64,000 nucleotides of DNA, from assembly GCA_042091695.1 (NCBI GenBank), contig JBELHA010000006.1, positions 1 to 64,000 on the forward strand, given 5' to 3'. The notes under the pieces are model-generated. The model saw only the letters and a program-made list of their open reading frames with translations, was not told the DNA's origin and did no database searches. This document shows positions 1-8,479 of the stretch, piece by piece. Both the position numbers and the translations under genes were made by a program. Source of the DNA: Flavicella sp042091695 (GTDB lineage: Bacteria; Bacteroidota; Bacteroidia; Flavobacteriales; Flavobacteriaceae). Every line of letters starts with the position of its first letter. Position 1 is the first letter of the stretch.

Positions 1-206
1 TAGGAGATATTCATCCCTTTGACATAGGTTCTATTTTAGACAAATTAGGAGTAGCAGTTCGAACAGGGCACCATTGTGCACAACCCATCATGGATCGATT
101 TGGTATTCCGGGAACCGTTCGTGCGTCTTTTGCTTTTTACAATACCAAGGAAGAGATAGATATTTTGGTTGCTGCCGTTAAAAGAGCTCAGATGATGCTC
201 TCATAG
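1..206 (+). CDS. sufS: SufS-type cysteine desulfurase, C-terminal fragment (cut by window edge)
   Basis: Reading from base 3, the frame gives about 67 residues ending at the TAG at 204-206. It contains RTGHHCAQP, the active-site loop of group II (SufS/CsdA) PLP-dependent cysteine desulfurases; its Cys carries the persulfide taken from cysteine. The following GTVRASFAFYNT segment is the usual C-terminal strand of the family. The enzyme supplies sulfur to the SUF Fe-S scaffold. Only the last sixth of the protein is visible, so start and promoter are unknown. It is far from sufBCD at 56.6-60.2 kb, although sufS often follows sufD. The convergent rnhA gene ends 17 bases away. Confidence 0.9.
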   Translation, partial: GDIHPFDIGSILDKLGVAVRTGHHCAQPIMDRFGIPGTVRASFAFYNTKEEIDILVAAVKRAQMMLS

Positions 207-222
207 TAGTAGGTAATAGTTT

Positions 223-858
223 TTATTTTCGGCCAAAATCAGCAGGTATTTCACCCCATGCTTTTGTTTCCCATTTTAGAATAGGGTTATTATAGCGGTT
301 GGTTTTCAGCCAGTTTTCAGCCCGATTGATCAGGTCAAAAAGTATTTCCGTGTCTTTATTCTTAGGAAGTTTGGTTTTGCATTTTTGTTGTTTTACCCAA
401 GAAATTGCAATTCGTGAGTCAGAATAAATAGGAAGTAAGGGTTCTTTTTTTTGTTGTAACCAAGCCAAACCGTGTACCAAGGCTAAAAACTCACCTACAT
501 TATTAGTACCAGATTTAAAAGGACCTTGTATAAATAATTGTGTACTTGTTGCAGTAGCCACCCCACGATACTCCATAAGACCTGGGTTGCCACTACAGGC
601 AGCATCTACAGCAATACTTTTTAAGTTAGGAACTCCATAGGCTTCCTTTTCTTTACTGCTGAGTGTTTTCTTTTTTGTATCCATCCCTTTGTAGTCCTCA
701 TAGCGCCCTTTAAAAGCTGTTTCTGCTAGTTTTCTATCCGAAAAAGCTTTGTACTTAGCTCCAGGATGACCGTCTATATTTTTTTTACATGCTGCCCAAG
801 ACGCATAGATTCCCTTTTCAATACCCTCCCATACTACATAGTATTTTTTTTTAGCCAT
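223..858 (-). CDS. rnhA: Ribonuclease H with viroplasmin-type N-terminal domain
   Basis: A 211-residue protein. Residues about 4-55 (YYVVWEGIEKGIY...W..C) are the caulimovirus viroplasmin/RNase HI N-terminal domain, which binds RNA-DNA hybrids. Residues about 80-211 are the RNase H fold, with the first acidic residue in AVDAACSGNPG, a central E in NNVGEFLAL and a D in YSDSRIAI. It should cleave the RNA strand of hybrids during replication and repair in the cytoplasm. The ATG at 858 lies 20 bases after the purN stop, so the two are probably co-transcribed. The viroplasmin-RNase H arrangement is common in Bacteroidota. Whether this is the only RNase HI of the cell cannot be told here. Confidence 0.92.
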   Translation of the reverse strand: MAKKKYYVVWEGIEKGIYASWAACKKNIDGHPGAKYKAFSDRKLAETAFKGRYEDYKGMDTKKKTLSSKEKEAYGVPNLKSIAVDAACSGNPGLMEYRGVATATSTQLFIQGPFKSGTNNVGEFLALVHGLAWLQQKKEPLLPIYSDSRIAISWVKQQKCKTKLPKNKDTEILFDLINRAENWLKTNRYNNPILKWETKAWGEIPADFGRK

Positions 859-878
859 GTTGTTCTTTTAGCAGGTTC

Positions 879-1445
879 TTATTTATTCAGCAGTACACTT
901 TCAATCACATTAGGGAAGTGTTTTTGTTCTAAGATATGAATATTTTTAGCGATATCTTCAGCACTGTCTTTTGAAGACACTGCTGTTTTAGCTTGGAAAA
1001 TGATCGCTCCTTCGTCATAGTTTTCGTTTACATAGTGAATTGTAATCCCTGTTTCTGTTTCTTTTTGAGCTTTTACAGCATTGTGAACATGCATACCATA
1101 CATTCCTTTTCCACCAAATTTAGGAAGCAAAGCAGGATGAATATTAACTATTTTATTTGGAAAAGCAGCCAAAATATTTTGTGGGATTTTTAATAAAAAA
1201 CCAGCTAGTATTATGAAATCTGCCTTTTCGGACAAAAGAGTAACAACTTCCTCTCCTTCAAAGAATGCATTTTTATCGAAATAATGTGTTGGTATCTTCA
1301 AATTCGAGGCTCTTTCAAGAACTTTTGCATTTTTTTTATTGCTGATGACAGCGGTTATTTTTACGGCCTTGTTTTTTTCGAAATAACGAATAATGTTTTC
1401 TGCATTTGTGCCAGATCCCGAGGCTAATACTGCAATTCTTATCAT
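879..1445 (-). CDS. purN: Phosphoribosylglycinamide formyltransferase (GAR transformylase)
   Basis: A 188-residue enzyme transferring formyl from 10-formyltetrahydrofolate to GAR in purine synthesis. It begins with the glycine-rich RIAVLASGSGTNAENII phosphate-binding motif. The catalytic region NIHPALLPKFGGKGMYG follows, with the family's Asn-His pair, then ETGITIHYVNENYDEG containing the catalytic-site Asp. Length is normal. It is transcribed away from acpP, sharing a 174-base intergenic region, and precedes rnhA by 20 bases. Confidence 0.95.
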   Translation of the reverse strand: MIRIAVLASGSGTNAENIIRYFEKNKAVKITAVISNKKNAKVLERASNLKIPTHYFDKNAFFEGEEVVTLLSEKADFIILAGFLLKIPQNILAAFPNKIVNIHPALLPKFGGKGMYGMHVHNAVKAQKETETGITIHYVNENYDEGAIIFQAKTAVSSKDSAEDIAKNIHILEQKHFPNVIESVLLNK

Positions 1446-1581
1446 TGATTAGATGTTTTATATAGTACAAAAAAAAGAATTATTTTTCACATTAAACTAA
1501 GATAATCAATTTATTAAAGATAATTTTTTACTTTAGTATGCACATTTTTTGTTGAAAACGTTTATTTAAAAGAAAGTTTAT

Positions 1582-1589
1582 TATTTTTG
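1582..1589 (+). promoter_or_regulatory. Putative -7 promoter element for acpP-fabF-rnc
   Basis: TATTTTTG matches the Bacteroidota TAnnTTTG -7 consensus and lies 30 bases before the acpP start. A TTG at 1552-1554 is a possible -33 element, but the roughly 27-base spacing is longer than usual. Seen by eye only. Confidence 0.5.
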
Positions 1590-1619
1590 CCAAGATTTAA
1601 AATTTAAAATAAAAAAATT

Positions 1620-1856
1620 ATGTCAGACATTGCATCAAGAGTAAAGGCTATCATCGTTGATAAATTAGGCGTTGATGAAAACGAAGTAACTACTGAAGCA
1701 AGCTTCACGAATGATTTAGGAGCAGATTCATTAGATACTGTAGAATTAATTATGGAATTCGAAAAAGAATTTAGTATTCAAATTCCAGACGATCAAGCTG
1801 AAAACATTGGTACTGTTGGTCAAGCAGTAAGCTATATTGAAGAAGTAAAGAAATAA
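1620..1856 (+). CDS. acpP: Acyl carrier protein
   Basis: A 78-residue acidic four-helix protein. The DLGADSLDTVEL motif holds Ser37, the 4'-phosphopantetheine attachment site. It carries growing acyl chains in type II fatty-acid synthesis in the cytoplasm. Length and the acidic C-terminal half are typical. It is followed after 7 bases by fabF, then rnc, the classic fatty-acid gene cluster order. The ATG at 1620 is the only plausible start. Confidence 0.97.
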   Translation: MSDIASRVKAIIVDKLGVDENEVTTEASFTNDLGADSLDTVELIMEFEKEFSIQIPDDQAENIGTVGQAVSYIEEVKK

Positions 1857-1863
1857 TATTTTT

Positions 1864-3114
1864 ATGGGATTAAAGCGAGTAGTAGTAACTGGACTTGGTG
1901 CATTGACACCAATCGGTAATAATATTGAAGAATATTGGAATGGACTGGTAAATGGTGTCAGCGGAGCTGCACCTATTACACATTTTGATGCTGCCAAGTT
2001 CAAAACTCGTTTTGCTTGTGAATTAAAAGATTTCGATATAAATCAATTTATCAACAGGAAAGAAGCTAGAAAAATGGATAAGTTTACGCAGTATGCTATT
2101 GTTGCATCTGACGAAGCTATCGTAGATTCTGGTTTGGATCTTGAGACGATTGACAAGGATCGAGTAGGTGTTATTTGGGGAGCCGGAATTGGTGGTATTG
2201 AGACTTTTGAAACACAAGTTTTAGAGTTTGGTGCTGGTGATGGTACTCCTAAATTTAACCCATTTTTCATTCCTAAAATGATTGCTGATATCGCTCCGGG
2301 AATGATTTCAATCAGACACGGTTTTAGAGGGCCTAATTTTACGACTGTATCTGCATGTGCTTCTTCAGCCAACGCTTTGATTGACGCTATGAATTACATT
2401 CGCTTGGGTTATGCCGATGTGATTGTTTCTGGTGGTTCTGAAGCTGCGGTAACACAATCTAGTATGGGAGGATTCAATGCATTACACGCATTGTCTACAA
2501 GAAATGATGATCCTAAGACAGCTTCTAGACCTTTTGATAAAGACCGTGAAGGTTTTGTGATGGGGGAAGGTGCAGGAGCATTGATTTTAGAAGAATACGA
2601 ACATGCTGTGGCTCGTGGAGCAACCATCTACGCAGAAATTGCTGGAGGTGGTCTTTCAGCAGATGCACATCACATTACAGCTCCACATCCTGAAGGATTG
2701 GGTGCAAAGAACGTGATGTTGAACTGTTTGAGAGATGCAGGAGTACAACTAGAAGATATAGATGCTATTAATGTACACGGAACATCAACTCCACTTGGAG
2801 ACGTTGCTGAAACAAAAGCAATCAAGGATGTTTTTGGTGATTACGCATATGATATCAATATTAATTCTACCAAGTCTATGACAGGACATTTGTTGGGGGC
2901 TGCTGGAGCTATTGAAGCGATTGCTTCTATATTAGCGATGAAAAACGGCATTATACCACCTACAATCAATCATGTTACTAACGACGATAGAATAGACAAC
3001 AAATTAAACCTTACTTTAAACAAACCTCAAAAGAGAGATGTAAAGATAGCGATGAGCAATACATTTGGTTTCGGGGGGCATAATGCTTGTGTTTTATTTA
3101 AGAAACTAGACTAG
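1864..3114 (+). CDS. fabF: Beta-ketoacyl-ACP synthase II
   Basis: A 416-residue condensing enzyme elongating acyl-ACP with malonyl-ACP. The thiolase-fold signatures are present: the nucleophile Cys in TTVSACASSANAL, the first catalytic His in NVHGTSTPLGD, Lys-His in STKSMTGHLLGAAG, and the C-terminal GFGGHNACVLF. It starts 7 bases after acpP and is followed 6 bases later by rnc, so the three are co-transcribed. Length is as expected for FabF. Confidence 0.97.
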   Translation: MGLKRVVVTGLGALTPIGNNIEEYWNGLVNGVSGAAPITHFDAAKFKTRFACELKDFDINQFINRKEARKMDKFTQYAIVASDEAIVDSGLDLETIDKDRVGVIWGAGIGGIETFETQVLEFGAGDGTPKFNPFFIPKMIADIAPGMISIRHGFRGPNFTTVSACASSANALIDAMNYIRLGYADVIVSGGSEAAVTQSSMGGFNALHALSTRNDDPKTASRPFDKDREGFVMGEGAGALILEEYEHAVARGATIYAEIAGGGLSADAHHITAPHPEGLGAKNVMLNCLRDAGVQLEDIDAINVHGTSTPLGDVAETKAIKDVFGDYAYDININSTKSMTGHLLGAAGAIEAIASILAMKNGIIPPTINHVTNDDRIDNKLNLTLNKPQKRDVKIAMSNTFGFGGHNACVLFKKLD

Positions 3115-3120
3115 ACCTTC

Positions 3121-3861
3121 GTGAAGTTCATCCGTAAAATAATACGACCTCAAAACACAAAAGATGAGGTTTTTTATGGAGAATTACGAAAGCTTTTAGG
3201 ATTTCGTCCTCGCAATTTTAAACTGTATAAAACAGCATTTACACACCGCTCTGTTAAAGTTGTCGATGCGGAAGGAAATCTTGTAAATTACGAACGCTTA
3301 GAGTTTTTAGGAGATGCAATGCTAGGTTCAATTATAGCTGCTTTTTTGTACAAAATAGTTCCAGAAGGAAACGAAGGGTATTTGACTCAAATGCGCTCAA
3401 AAATTGTAAGCAGAAAGCAATTAAATGAACTGGGTAAAGAGCTAGATCTCATACGTTTTGTTCAGAGTAAAATTTCAAAAAACCGAATGGGACCCAATAT
3501 TTATGGGAATATATTCGAGGCATTGGTTGGTGCTATTTATCTGGATAAAGGCTACGACTTTTGTGAGAAGTTTATAGAAAAAAATGTCATTGCTGTTTAT
3601 TTAGATATTCCCACTCTGGAAAACAAGATTACTAGTTACAAAGGTATCGTCATTGAATGGTGTCAAAAAACCAAGAGGAAACTCTCCTTAGATACCTACG
3701 AAGATTCAGGAAACGAATCTATACGTCATTATAGCGTTCGTCTCACTATAAATAAAGAAGTGGTGTCAAAAGGAAGGTCTACTTCTAAGAAAAAAGCCGA
3801 AGAGATAGCGTGTAGACGTTATTACTTTATACATCAAGAAGAGATTACAAATGCACTCTAA
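3121..3861 (+). CDS. rnc: Ribonuclease III
   Basis: A 246-residue endonuclease for double-stranded RNA (rRNA processing, mRNA decay). The signature YERLEFLGDAMLGSI lies around residues 58-72 and carries the catalytic acidic residues. A second acidic site is in NIFEALVGAIYLDKG. The C-terminal double-stranded RNA-binding domain covers about 165-240 (GRSTSKKKAEEIACRR). Translation starts at a GTG six bases after the fabF stop. Confidence 0.95.
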   Translation: MKFIRKIIRPQNTKDEVFYGELRKLLGFRPRNFKLYKTAFTHRSVKVVDAEGNLVNYERLEFLGDAMLGSIIAAFLYKIVPEGNEGYLTQMRSKIVSRKQLNELGKELDLIRFVQSKISKNRMGPNIYGNIFEALVGAIYLDKGYDFCEKFIEKNVIAVYLDIPTLENKITSYKGIVIEWCQKTKRKLSLDTYEDSGNESIRHYSVRLTINKEVVSKGRSTSKKKAEEIACRRYYFIHQEEITNAL

Positions 3862-3911
3862 ATAGCTACATCGTTTTCGTATCTTTATTTTACCACACCT
3901 AAAATTATAAG

Positions 3912-3919
3912 TATTTTTG
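3912..3919 (+). promoter_or_regulatory. Putative -7 promoter element for the IPExxxVDY gene and pyk
   Basis: TATTTTTG fits TAnnTTTG and lies in the 122-base gap after rnc, 64 bases before the next start. No convincing -33 element was found. Confidence 0.45.
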
Positions 3920-3983
3920 TGTGAAAGATTATGTTTATAAGCCTTAGAGTTTTATCTTTAAGAGGGTCATTTTTAAAAATTAT

Positions 3984-4469
3984 ATGCAAGTACATTCTTT
4001 AGAAATAGATTATTTTGAGGGTTTAAATCATACGTTGATTTGTATACATACTAGCTTGCCCGACTATAAATTGGCATATCTTTTAAATGAAAAACTAGGT
4101 GTTAGATTGGAACGTTCTAAAGATGCTATACTAAAAAAAGAAGGTGCCATTACAGCAGAGTATTCAGTATACAATTACGAAAATTCAGGACAATTCATCA
4201 AATGGTTTTTAGTTACAAACAAGCACCAAAGTAAATTAAATACTCCAATTAGTTTCGGATTGTTTGAAAAGGCAAATGAATCCCTAAACAAGACAAGTTA
4301 TTTAGTTCCAGAAAAAAGACAGTCTGATTATTTTATAAAAATCGAAGGTGATTACTCAGATACTTCAACTTTTGATACCATTCAAAAGATCAAAGATATA
4401 TCACAAGTAGTTACCTGTTACACAACAGATATTTCCTCATTAAAATCAAAAGAATACTTAATTTTATAA
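3984..4469 (+). CDS. IPExxxVDY-family protein of unknown function
   Basis: A 161-residue soluble protein with no signal peptide or membrane segment. VPEKRQSDYFIKIEG near residues 110-125 resembles the motif naming the IPExxxVDY family, found in Bacteroidota between rnc and pyk as here. Its function is not established. The stop is two bases before the pyk ATG, so it is certainly in the pyk transcript. The position suggests a housekeeping role, but nothing in the sequence shows a catalytic site. Confidence 0.8.
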   Translation: MQVHSLEIDYFEGLNHTLICIHTSLPDYKLAYLLNEKLGVRLERSKDAILKKEGAITAEYSVYNYENSGQFIKWFLVTNKHQSKLNTPISFGLFEKANESLNKTSYLVPEKRQSDYFIKIEGDYSDTSTFDTIQKIKDISQVVTCYTTDISSLKSKEYLIL

Positions 4470-4471
4470 TT

Positions 4472-5914
4472 ATGCAACATTCAAAAAAAACAAAAATTGT
4501 AGCGACTCTAGGTCCTGCAATTAATAACAGAGAGACCCTAAAACAACTGATGATTTCGGGTGTCAATGTTTTTAGAATCAACTTTTCTCATGCCGACTAT
4601 GAAAATGTAAAGGAGATCGTCAAAATTATTCGTGAGCTGAATGATGAAATGGGCTTTCACGTTGCGTGTTTGGCCGATTTACAAGGTCCTAAGTTACGTG
4701 TAGGTGTCATGGCAGACGGTGTTGAATTAGCTTTAGGAGATGTTTTTACATTCACTACAGAAACATTAGATGAGGGGACCAAGGAAAAGGCTTTTATGAC
4801 CTATAAGAATTTCCCTAAAGACGTAAAAGTTGGTGAGCATATTTTGGTCGATGACGGAAAGTTATTGTTTGAAGTAACAGCATCAGATGGTACCGCGAAT
4901 GTGACGACAAAAGTCTTGCGTGGAGGGCCTCTTAAATCTAAAAAAGGAGTCAACCTACCTAACACAGCTATTTCTTTACCAGCACTTACAGAAAAGGATG
5001 TAAAAGACGCTATTTTTGCTTTGTCATTACAAGTAGATTGGATTGCTTTGTCTTTCGTGAGAAACCCACAAGATTTACATGACATTCACAAACTAATTAG
5101 TGATAATTCAGATATATCTGAATTTAGAACACCAGTGATTGCTAAAATAGAAAAGCCAGAAGCTGTAGCTAACATTGATGAAATTATTCCTTTTTGTGAT
5201 GCTTTAATGGTAGCTCGTGGAGACCTTGGTGTAGAGATTCCAATGGCAGAAGTACCATTGGTACAGAAAACACTTGTAAGAAAAGCAAAAGAAAGTAAAA
5301 TACCTGTTATTATTGCTACGCAAATGATGGAAACGATGATCGAAAATCAAGTTCCAACACGTGCTGAAGTAAATGATGTAGCCAATTCCATTATGGATGG
5401 TGCAGATGCAGTTATGTTATCAGGAGAAACATCTGTTGGTGCTTTTCCAAATGAAGTAATTAAAAAGATGAGAGAAATCATTGTGAGTGTTGAACATTCT
5501 CCACTGATTGAAGTACCAAGAAATGCTCCGATTGTAAAAGATCCTGCACGTTATATCTCGGATGCCGTTTGTCATCAAGCAGCGCTACTAGCCGATAATA
5601 TTGATGCGAAAGTTATTTCTACGCTAACCTATTCTGGTTACACAGCATTTCAAATCTCTGCATGGAGACCTCTTTCTCATATATTGGTGTACTCTCCAAA
5701 TAAAAGAGTTCTTGCCATGTTGAACTTGTTATGGGGAGTGAAAGCTACTTACTATAATAACGATGTTTCAACAAGAAGAACCATTGAAGAAGTTAATAAA
5801 CTAGCAGTAACTAGAGGTGTAGTAACTAAAGGAGAATACATTGTGAATTTGAACTCCACTCCTGTTAAGGACAAAGGTATGGTAAACACTTTACGCGTAT
5901 CTGAGGTTGTATAA
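4472..5914 (+). CDS. pyk: Pyruvate kinase
   Basis: A 480-residue glycolytic enzyme converting phosphoenolpyruvate and ADP to pyruvate and ATP. Visible motifs: KIVATLGPA at the N-terminus, NFSHADYE with substrate-binding residues, the B domain around 70-170, the active-site IAKIEKPEAV with the catalytic Lys, MVARGDLGVE, and ATQMMETM. The C-terminal allosteric domain is present (about 345-480). It lies 2 bases after the IPExxxVDY gene and is followed by a strong terminator. Confidence 0.97.
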   Translation: MQHSKKTKIVATLGPAINNRETLKQLMISGVNVFRINFSHADYENVKEIVKIIRELNDEMGFHVACLADLQGPKLRVGVMADGVELALGDVFTFTTETLDEGTKEKAFMTYKNFPKDVKVGEHILVDDGKLLFEVTASDGTANVTTKVLRGGPLKSKKGVNLPNTAISLPALTEKDVKDAIFALSLQVDWIALSFVRNPQDLHDIHKLISDNSDISEFRTPVIAKIEKPEAVANIDEIIPFCDALMVARGDLGVEIPMAEVPLVQKTLVRKAKESKIPVIIATQMMETMIENQVPTRAEVNDVANSIMDGADAVMLSGETSVGAFPNEVIKKMREIIVSVEHSPLIEVPRNAPIVKDPARYISDAVCHQAALLADNIDAKVISTLTYSGYTAFQISAWRPLSHILVYSPNKRVLAMLNLLWGVKATYYNNDVSTRRTIEEVNKLAVTRGVVTKGEYIVNLNSTPVKDKGMVNTLRVSEVV

Positions 5915-5936
5915 TTTATTTCACTAAAAACAATCA

Positions 5937-5967
5937 AACGTCTGTTGTCTCAACAGACGTTTTTTTT
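5937..5967 (+). terminator. Rho-independent terminator after pyk
   Basis: A perfect 11-bp inverted repeat (AACGTCTGTTG / CAACAGACGTT) with a 3-base TCT loop, followed by a run of T. It begins 23 bases after the pyk stop. Confidence 0.9.
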
Positions 5968-6041
5968 GTTTTGTACTTAAAGATTGTTTTATTTTATAGC
6001 TTACTTTTTTTAGTTACTTATAACCATTAAACTACTTTACT

Positions 6042-6461
6042 ATGCCTTCAGAATATTTCTTACTTTCCAAGTATATGTGCAAAAATTTGATTGTATTTAG
6101 TCCAACCCAAACTGTGTTAGAAGTAATGGAACTACTACAAAAACACCGTATTTCTGGTGGCCCTGTATTGAATGAATCCCAACAGCTTATCGGGATGATT
6201 TCTGAAAGTGATTGTATCAAACAAATTGCTGAAAGTACTTATTACAATATGCCTATGCATACTGTTTTAGTAACTGAATACATGGATTCAAACGTGATGA
6301 CTATTTCTTGTAATTTGAGTATATTCGAAGCCGCTCAACAATTTTATACGACCAAGAAGAAACGTTTTCCAGTTATGGACGGCAAAGTTTTAGTTGGACA
6401 AATCAGTCAATCTGACATTGTGCGTGCCATATTGAATATCAACAATACATCCTTAAAGTAA
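6042..6461 (+). CDS. CBS-domain pair protein
   Basis: A 139-residue protein made almost wholly of two CBS motifs (about 12-60 and 80-135). SGGPVLNESQQLIGMISESD and FPVMDGKVLVGQISQSDIVRAIL are the characteristic strand-helix ends. CBS pairs bind adenine nucleotides and act as energy or ligand sensors, but no effector domain is attached. The partner is unknown. Its 3' end overlaps the convergent zinc-ribbon gene by 9 bases. It is preceded by the pyk terminator, so it should have its own promoter. Confidence 0.85.
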   Translation: MPSEYFLLSKYMCKNLIVFSPTQTVLEVMELLQKHRISGGPVLNESQQLIGMISESDCIKQIAESTYYNMPMHTVLVTEYMDSNVMTISCNLSIFEAAQQFYTTKKKRFPVMDGKVLVGQISQSDIVRAILNINNTSLK

Positions 6462-6806
6462 TTCTTGTTTTTTGATAATGAGATACCTCTGTTTTGTTAG
6501 TGGAATATATCCTCTGTCATACAATATGTAACACTTTTTTCTATTGTTAGATTCGATTCCTGTAAAATAATTAAAGTCAAAGCCTAAATTCACTAAGAGT
6601 GTTTTGGAAACTATTTTTTCTTGATTCTGAAAGTTCCTCTTGAGTATGGTGTAATTCCTTTTAAGAGTTTTGTTAATTTTTCGAATGGTTTTATTGGATT
6701 CACTATTCAATTTATTGTTGTAAGTATTTCTACAGTAATCCCCACAAAACTTTTTGTCTGATCTTCCGTGTAAGATCTCTTGACACTCTAAACATTTCCT
6801 TTTCAT
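6453..6806 (-). CDS. Small zinc-ribbon protein of unknown function
   Basis: A 117-residue basic protein. The N-terminus KRKCLECQEILHGRSDKKFC..YC has a CxxC...CxxxC arrangement typical of a treble-clef or zinc-ribbon nucleic-acid-binding fold (DUF2116-like). The rest is a Lys/Asn/Arg-rich helix followed by a beta-rich tail (CYILYDRGYIPL). No catalytic motif is seen. It looks like a small nucleic-acid-associated protein, but the function is not known. It converges on and overlaps the CBS gene by 9 bases. Confidence 0.7.
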   Translation of the reverse strand: MKRKCLECQEILHGRSDKKFCGDYCRNTYNNKLNSESNKTIRKINKTLKRNYTILKRNFQNQEKIVSKTLLVNLGFDFNYFTGIESNNRKKCYILYDRGYIPLTKQRYLIIKKQELL

Positions 6807-6961
6807 TTTTTAATCCTAAATATACAAAACATATTGATTTTCAAACTTTTGCATTTGAATCTAAGTGTTTAACTACCGATTTTTTTTTAAAAATAACCCA
6901 TTTTTGCATTAGAAATCAACACATTATAAATAGATGTAGTAACAATAATAAAACAGTAATT

Positions 6962-7303
6962 ATGGCTAATATTAGAAACAAAGTAATTTTAATTGGTCGC
7001 TTAGGTGCAGATCCAAAAATTGTAACTCTCGATTCAGAAAAACGTTTGGCAAACTTTCGACTTGCTACAAATGACGTTTACATTAAAGACGATGGAGAAA
7101 AAGTAATAAACACCCAATGGCATTCTATTGTTGTTTGGGGTAAATTGGTAGATATAACGAGTCGCTTTTTGAAGAAAGGTACAGAAGTAGCAGTAGAAGG
7201 TAAGATTACTTATAAAAGTTATGATGATAAAGAGGGGATTACTCGCTATATTTCAGAAATAGTAGTACACGATATACAGTTACTTGGTAGTGCTACAAAA
7301 TAA
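6962..7303 (+). CDS. ssb: Short single-stranded DNA-binding protein
   Basis: A 113-residue protein that is essentially only the SSB OB-fold: NKVILIGRLGADPKI at the start, ANFRLATND, and W-x-S-I-V-V-W-G-K-L, all family hallmarks. It lacks the disordered linker and acidic C-terminal tip by which most bacterial SSBs recruit partner proteins; the protein ends IQLLGSATK. It therefore looks like a secondary SSB, and a full-length one is expected elsewhere. It is monocistronic and followed by a terminator. Confidence 0.92.
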   Translation: MANIRNKVILIGRLGADPKIVTLDSEKRLANFRLATNDVYIKDDGEKVINTQWHSIVVWGKLVDITSRFLKKGTEVAVEGKITYKSYDDKEGITRYISEIVVHDIQLLGSATK

Positions 7304-7321
7304 AAAGTTTCTTTTGAGCGC

Positions 7322-7349
7322 AAAGGTTGGTTTAATGCCAACCTTTTTT
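7322..7349 (+). terminator. Rho-independent terminator after ssb
   Basis: Nine-base-pair stem AAAGGTTGG / CCAACCTTT around a 7-base loop, running directly into a T-tract. It separates ssb from the H-NOX operon. Confidence 0.85.
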
Positions 7350-7501
7350 GTTCGTATGCCCTTCATTTTTATTTCTTACAATTAGATTCGATAAAATGCA
7401 GTTCGTCGGACACAAATAACCATTCATCGATTTATTTATACCTTTTGTCTTTACAGTTCTTTTAATACAGAGAATAATAATAACTTCACAATACAATTAG
7501 A

Positions 7502-7927
7502 ATGTTACCAATGAATACAAAAAAACTTACAATTTTATTGATAGAGGACGACGCTATTGAAGTGATGAAGTTGCAACGTACGATAAAATCACTTTCTTTA
7601 GACCATACAGTAGCTGTCGCTAACGATGGAGAGGAGGCTTTGGGATATTTGCAAAATGATGAAGTACATCCAGATATAATCTTATTGGATTTAAATATGC
7701 CTAAGTTAAATGGAGTTGAATTTTTGTCTATTTTGAAAAATGATGAAAATTTGAAGTATTTGCCTACAATAATGCTAACAACTTCAAGCAATCCAAAAGA
7801 TTTAAAAGAATGTTATCGTTTGGGAATAGCTGGATATGTTATTAAACCTTTACAATATGATGATTATGTTTCAAAAATTAAACTTCTTCTTGAATATTGG
7901 GCTATTAACGAACTCATAAAATTTTAA
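7502..7927 (+). CDS. Single-domain response regulator (CheY/Rcp1-like), first gene of H-NOX operon
   Basis: A 141-residue protein consisting only of a receiver domain. The acidic pocket is IEDD, the phosphoacceptor Asp63 is in ILLDLNMP, the conserved Thr is in MLTTSS, and Lys115 is in YVIKP. No output domain is present, so it acts by protein contact or as a phosphate sink or shuttle. Its stop codon is immediately followed by the H-NOX ATG with no spacer, so expression is coupled. An internal ATG at 7511 is an equally possible start. The 150 bases upstream hold no clear TAnnTTTG; TATACCTTTTG near 7440 is only an approximate match. Confidence 0.9.
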   Translation: MLPMNTKKLTILLIEDDAIEVMKLQRTIKSLSLDHTVAVANDGEEALGYLQNDEVHPDIILLDLNMPKLNGVEFLSILKNDENLKYLPTIMLTTSSNPKDLKECYRLGIAGYVIKPLQYDDYVSKIKLLLEYWAINELIKF

Positions 7928-8479
7928 ATGAAAGGAATCGTATTTACAGAGTTTTTAGAGCTTGTAGAAGAAAAATTTGGTTTAGAGATGGTGGACAAAA
8001 TTATTCTGAATTCAGAGTTAGAATCAGGAGGTATTTACACATCTGTAGGAACCTATAGTTTTTCGGAAATGTTGCAGTTGTTGCAAAATCTAAACAAAGA
8101 AACAGGTATTGAAATAGATGCATTACTTGAGGTATATGCAGCTCATTTTTTTGGCGTAATTGAAACTTCTTATCCAGAAATGCTTCGTTCCTATAAAGAC
8201 CCCTTTGATATGTTGTCTTCAATAGAGAGTCATATACATGTAGAAGTAAGAAAAATTTACCCAGATGCTGAATTACCAACATTTGAGGTTGTCAAAAAAA
8301 CAGATAACTATCTTGTTATGCTTTATAAGTCGAGTAGAGCCATGCATCATTTTGGACTAGGTCTTATGAAAAAGACATTTTCTTATTTTGGAGAATCTGC
8401 AACGATTGAATTGGAAAAAATTCAAGCAGATGGTACCGAAGTAAAATTTAGTATTATTAGAAATAATGAATCAAAGTAA
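7928..8479 (+). CDS. H-NOX haem nitric-oxide sensor (HNOB domain)
   Basis: A 183-residue stand-alone H-NOX domain. It begins MKGIVFTEFLELVEEKFG, typical of the family. His104 in IHVEVRKIYPDAELP aligns with the proximal haem ligand, and Y133-S135-R137 (YKSSR) is the invariant YxSxR motif holding the haem propionates. The position five residues after the Arg, where O2-binding H-NOX proteins have a distal Tyr, is Phe142; this predicts selectivity for NO over O2 (inference from alignment by eye). No membrane segment, so it is cytosolic. The downstream kinase gene starts inside it (14-base overlap), and H-NOX proteins are known to inhibit cognate kinases when NO-bound. Confidence 0.93.
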   Translation: MKGIVFTEFLELVEEKFGLEMVDKIILNSELESGGIYTSVGTYSFSEMLQLLQNLNKETGIEIDALLEVYAAHFFGVIETSYPEMLRSYKDPFDMLSSIESHIHVEVRKIYPDAELPTFEVVKKTDNYLVMLYKSSRAMHHFGLGLMKKTFSYFGESATIELEKIQADGTEVKFSIIRNNESK

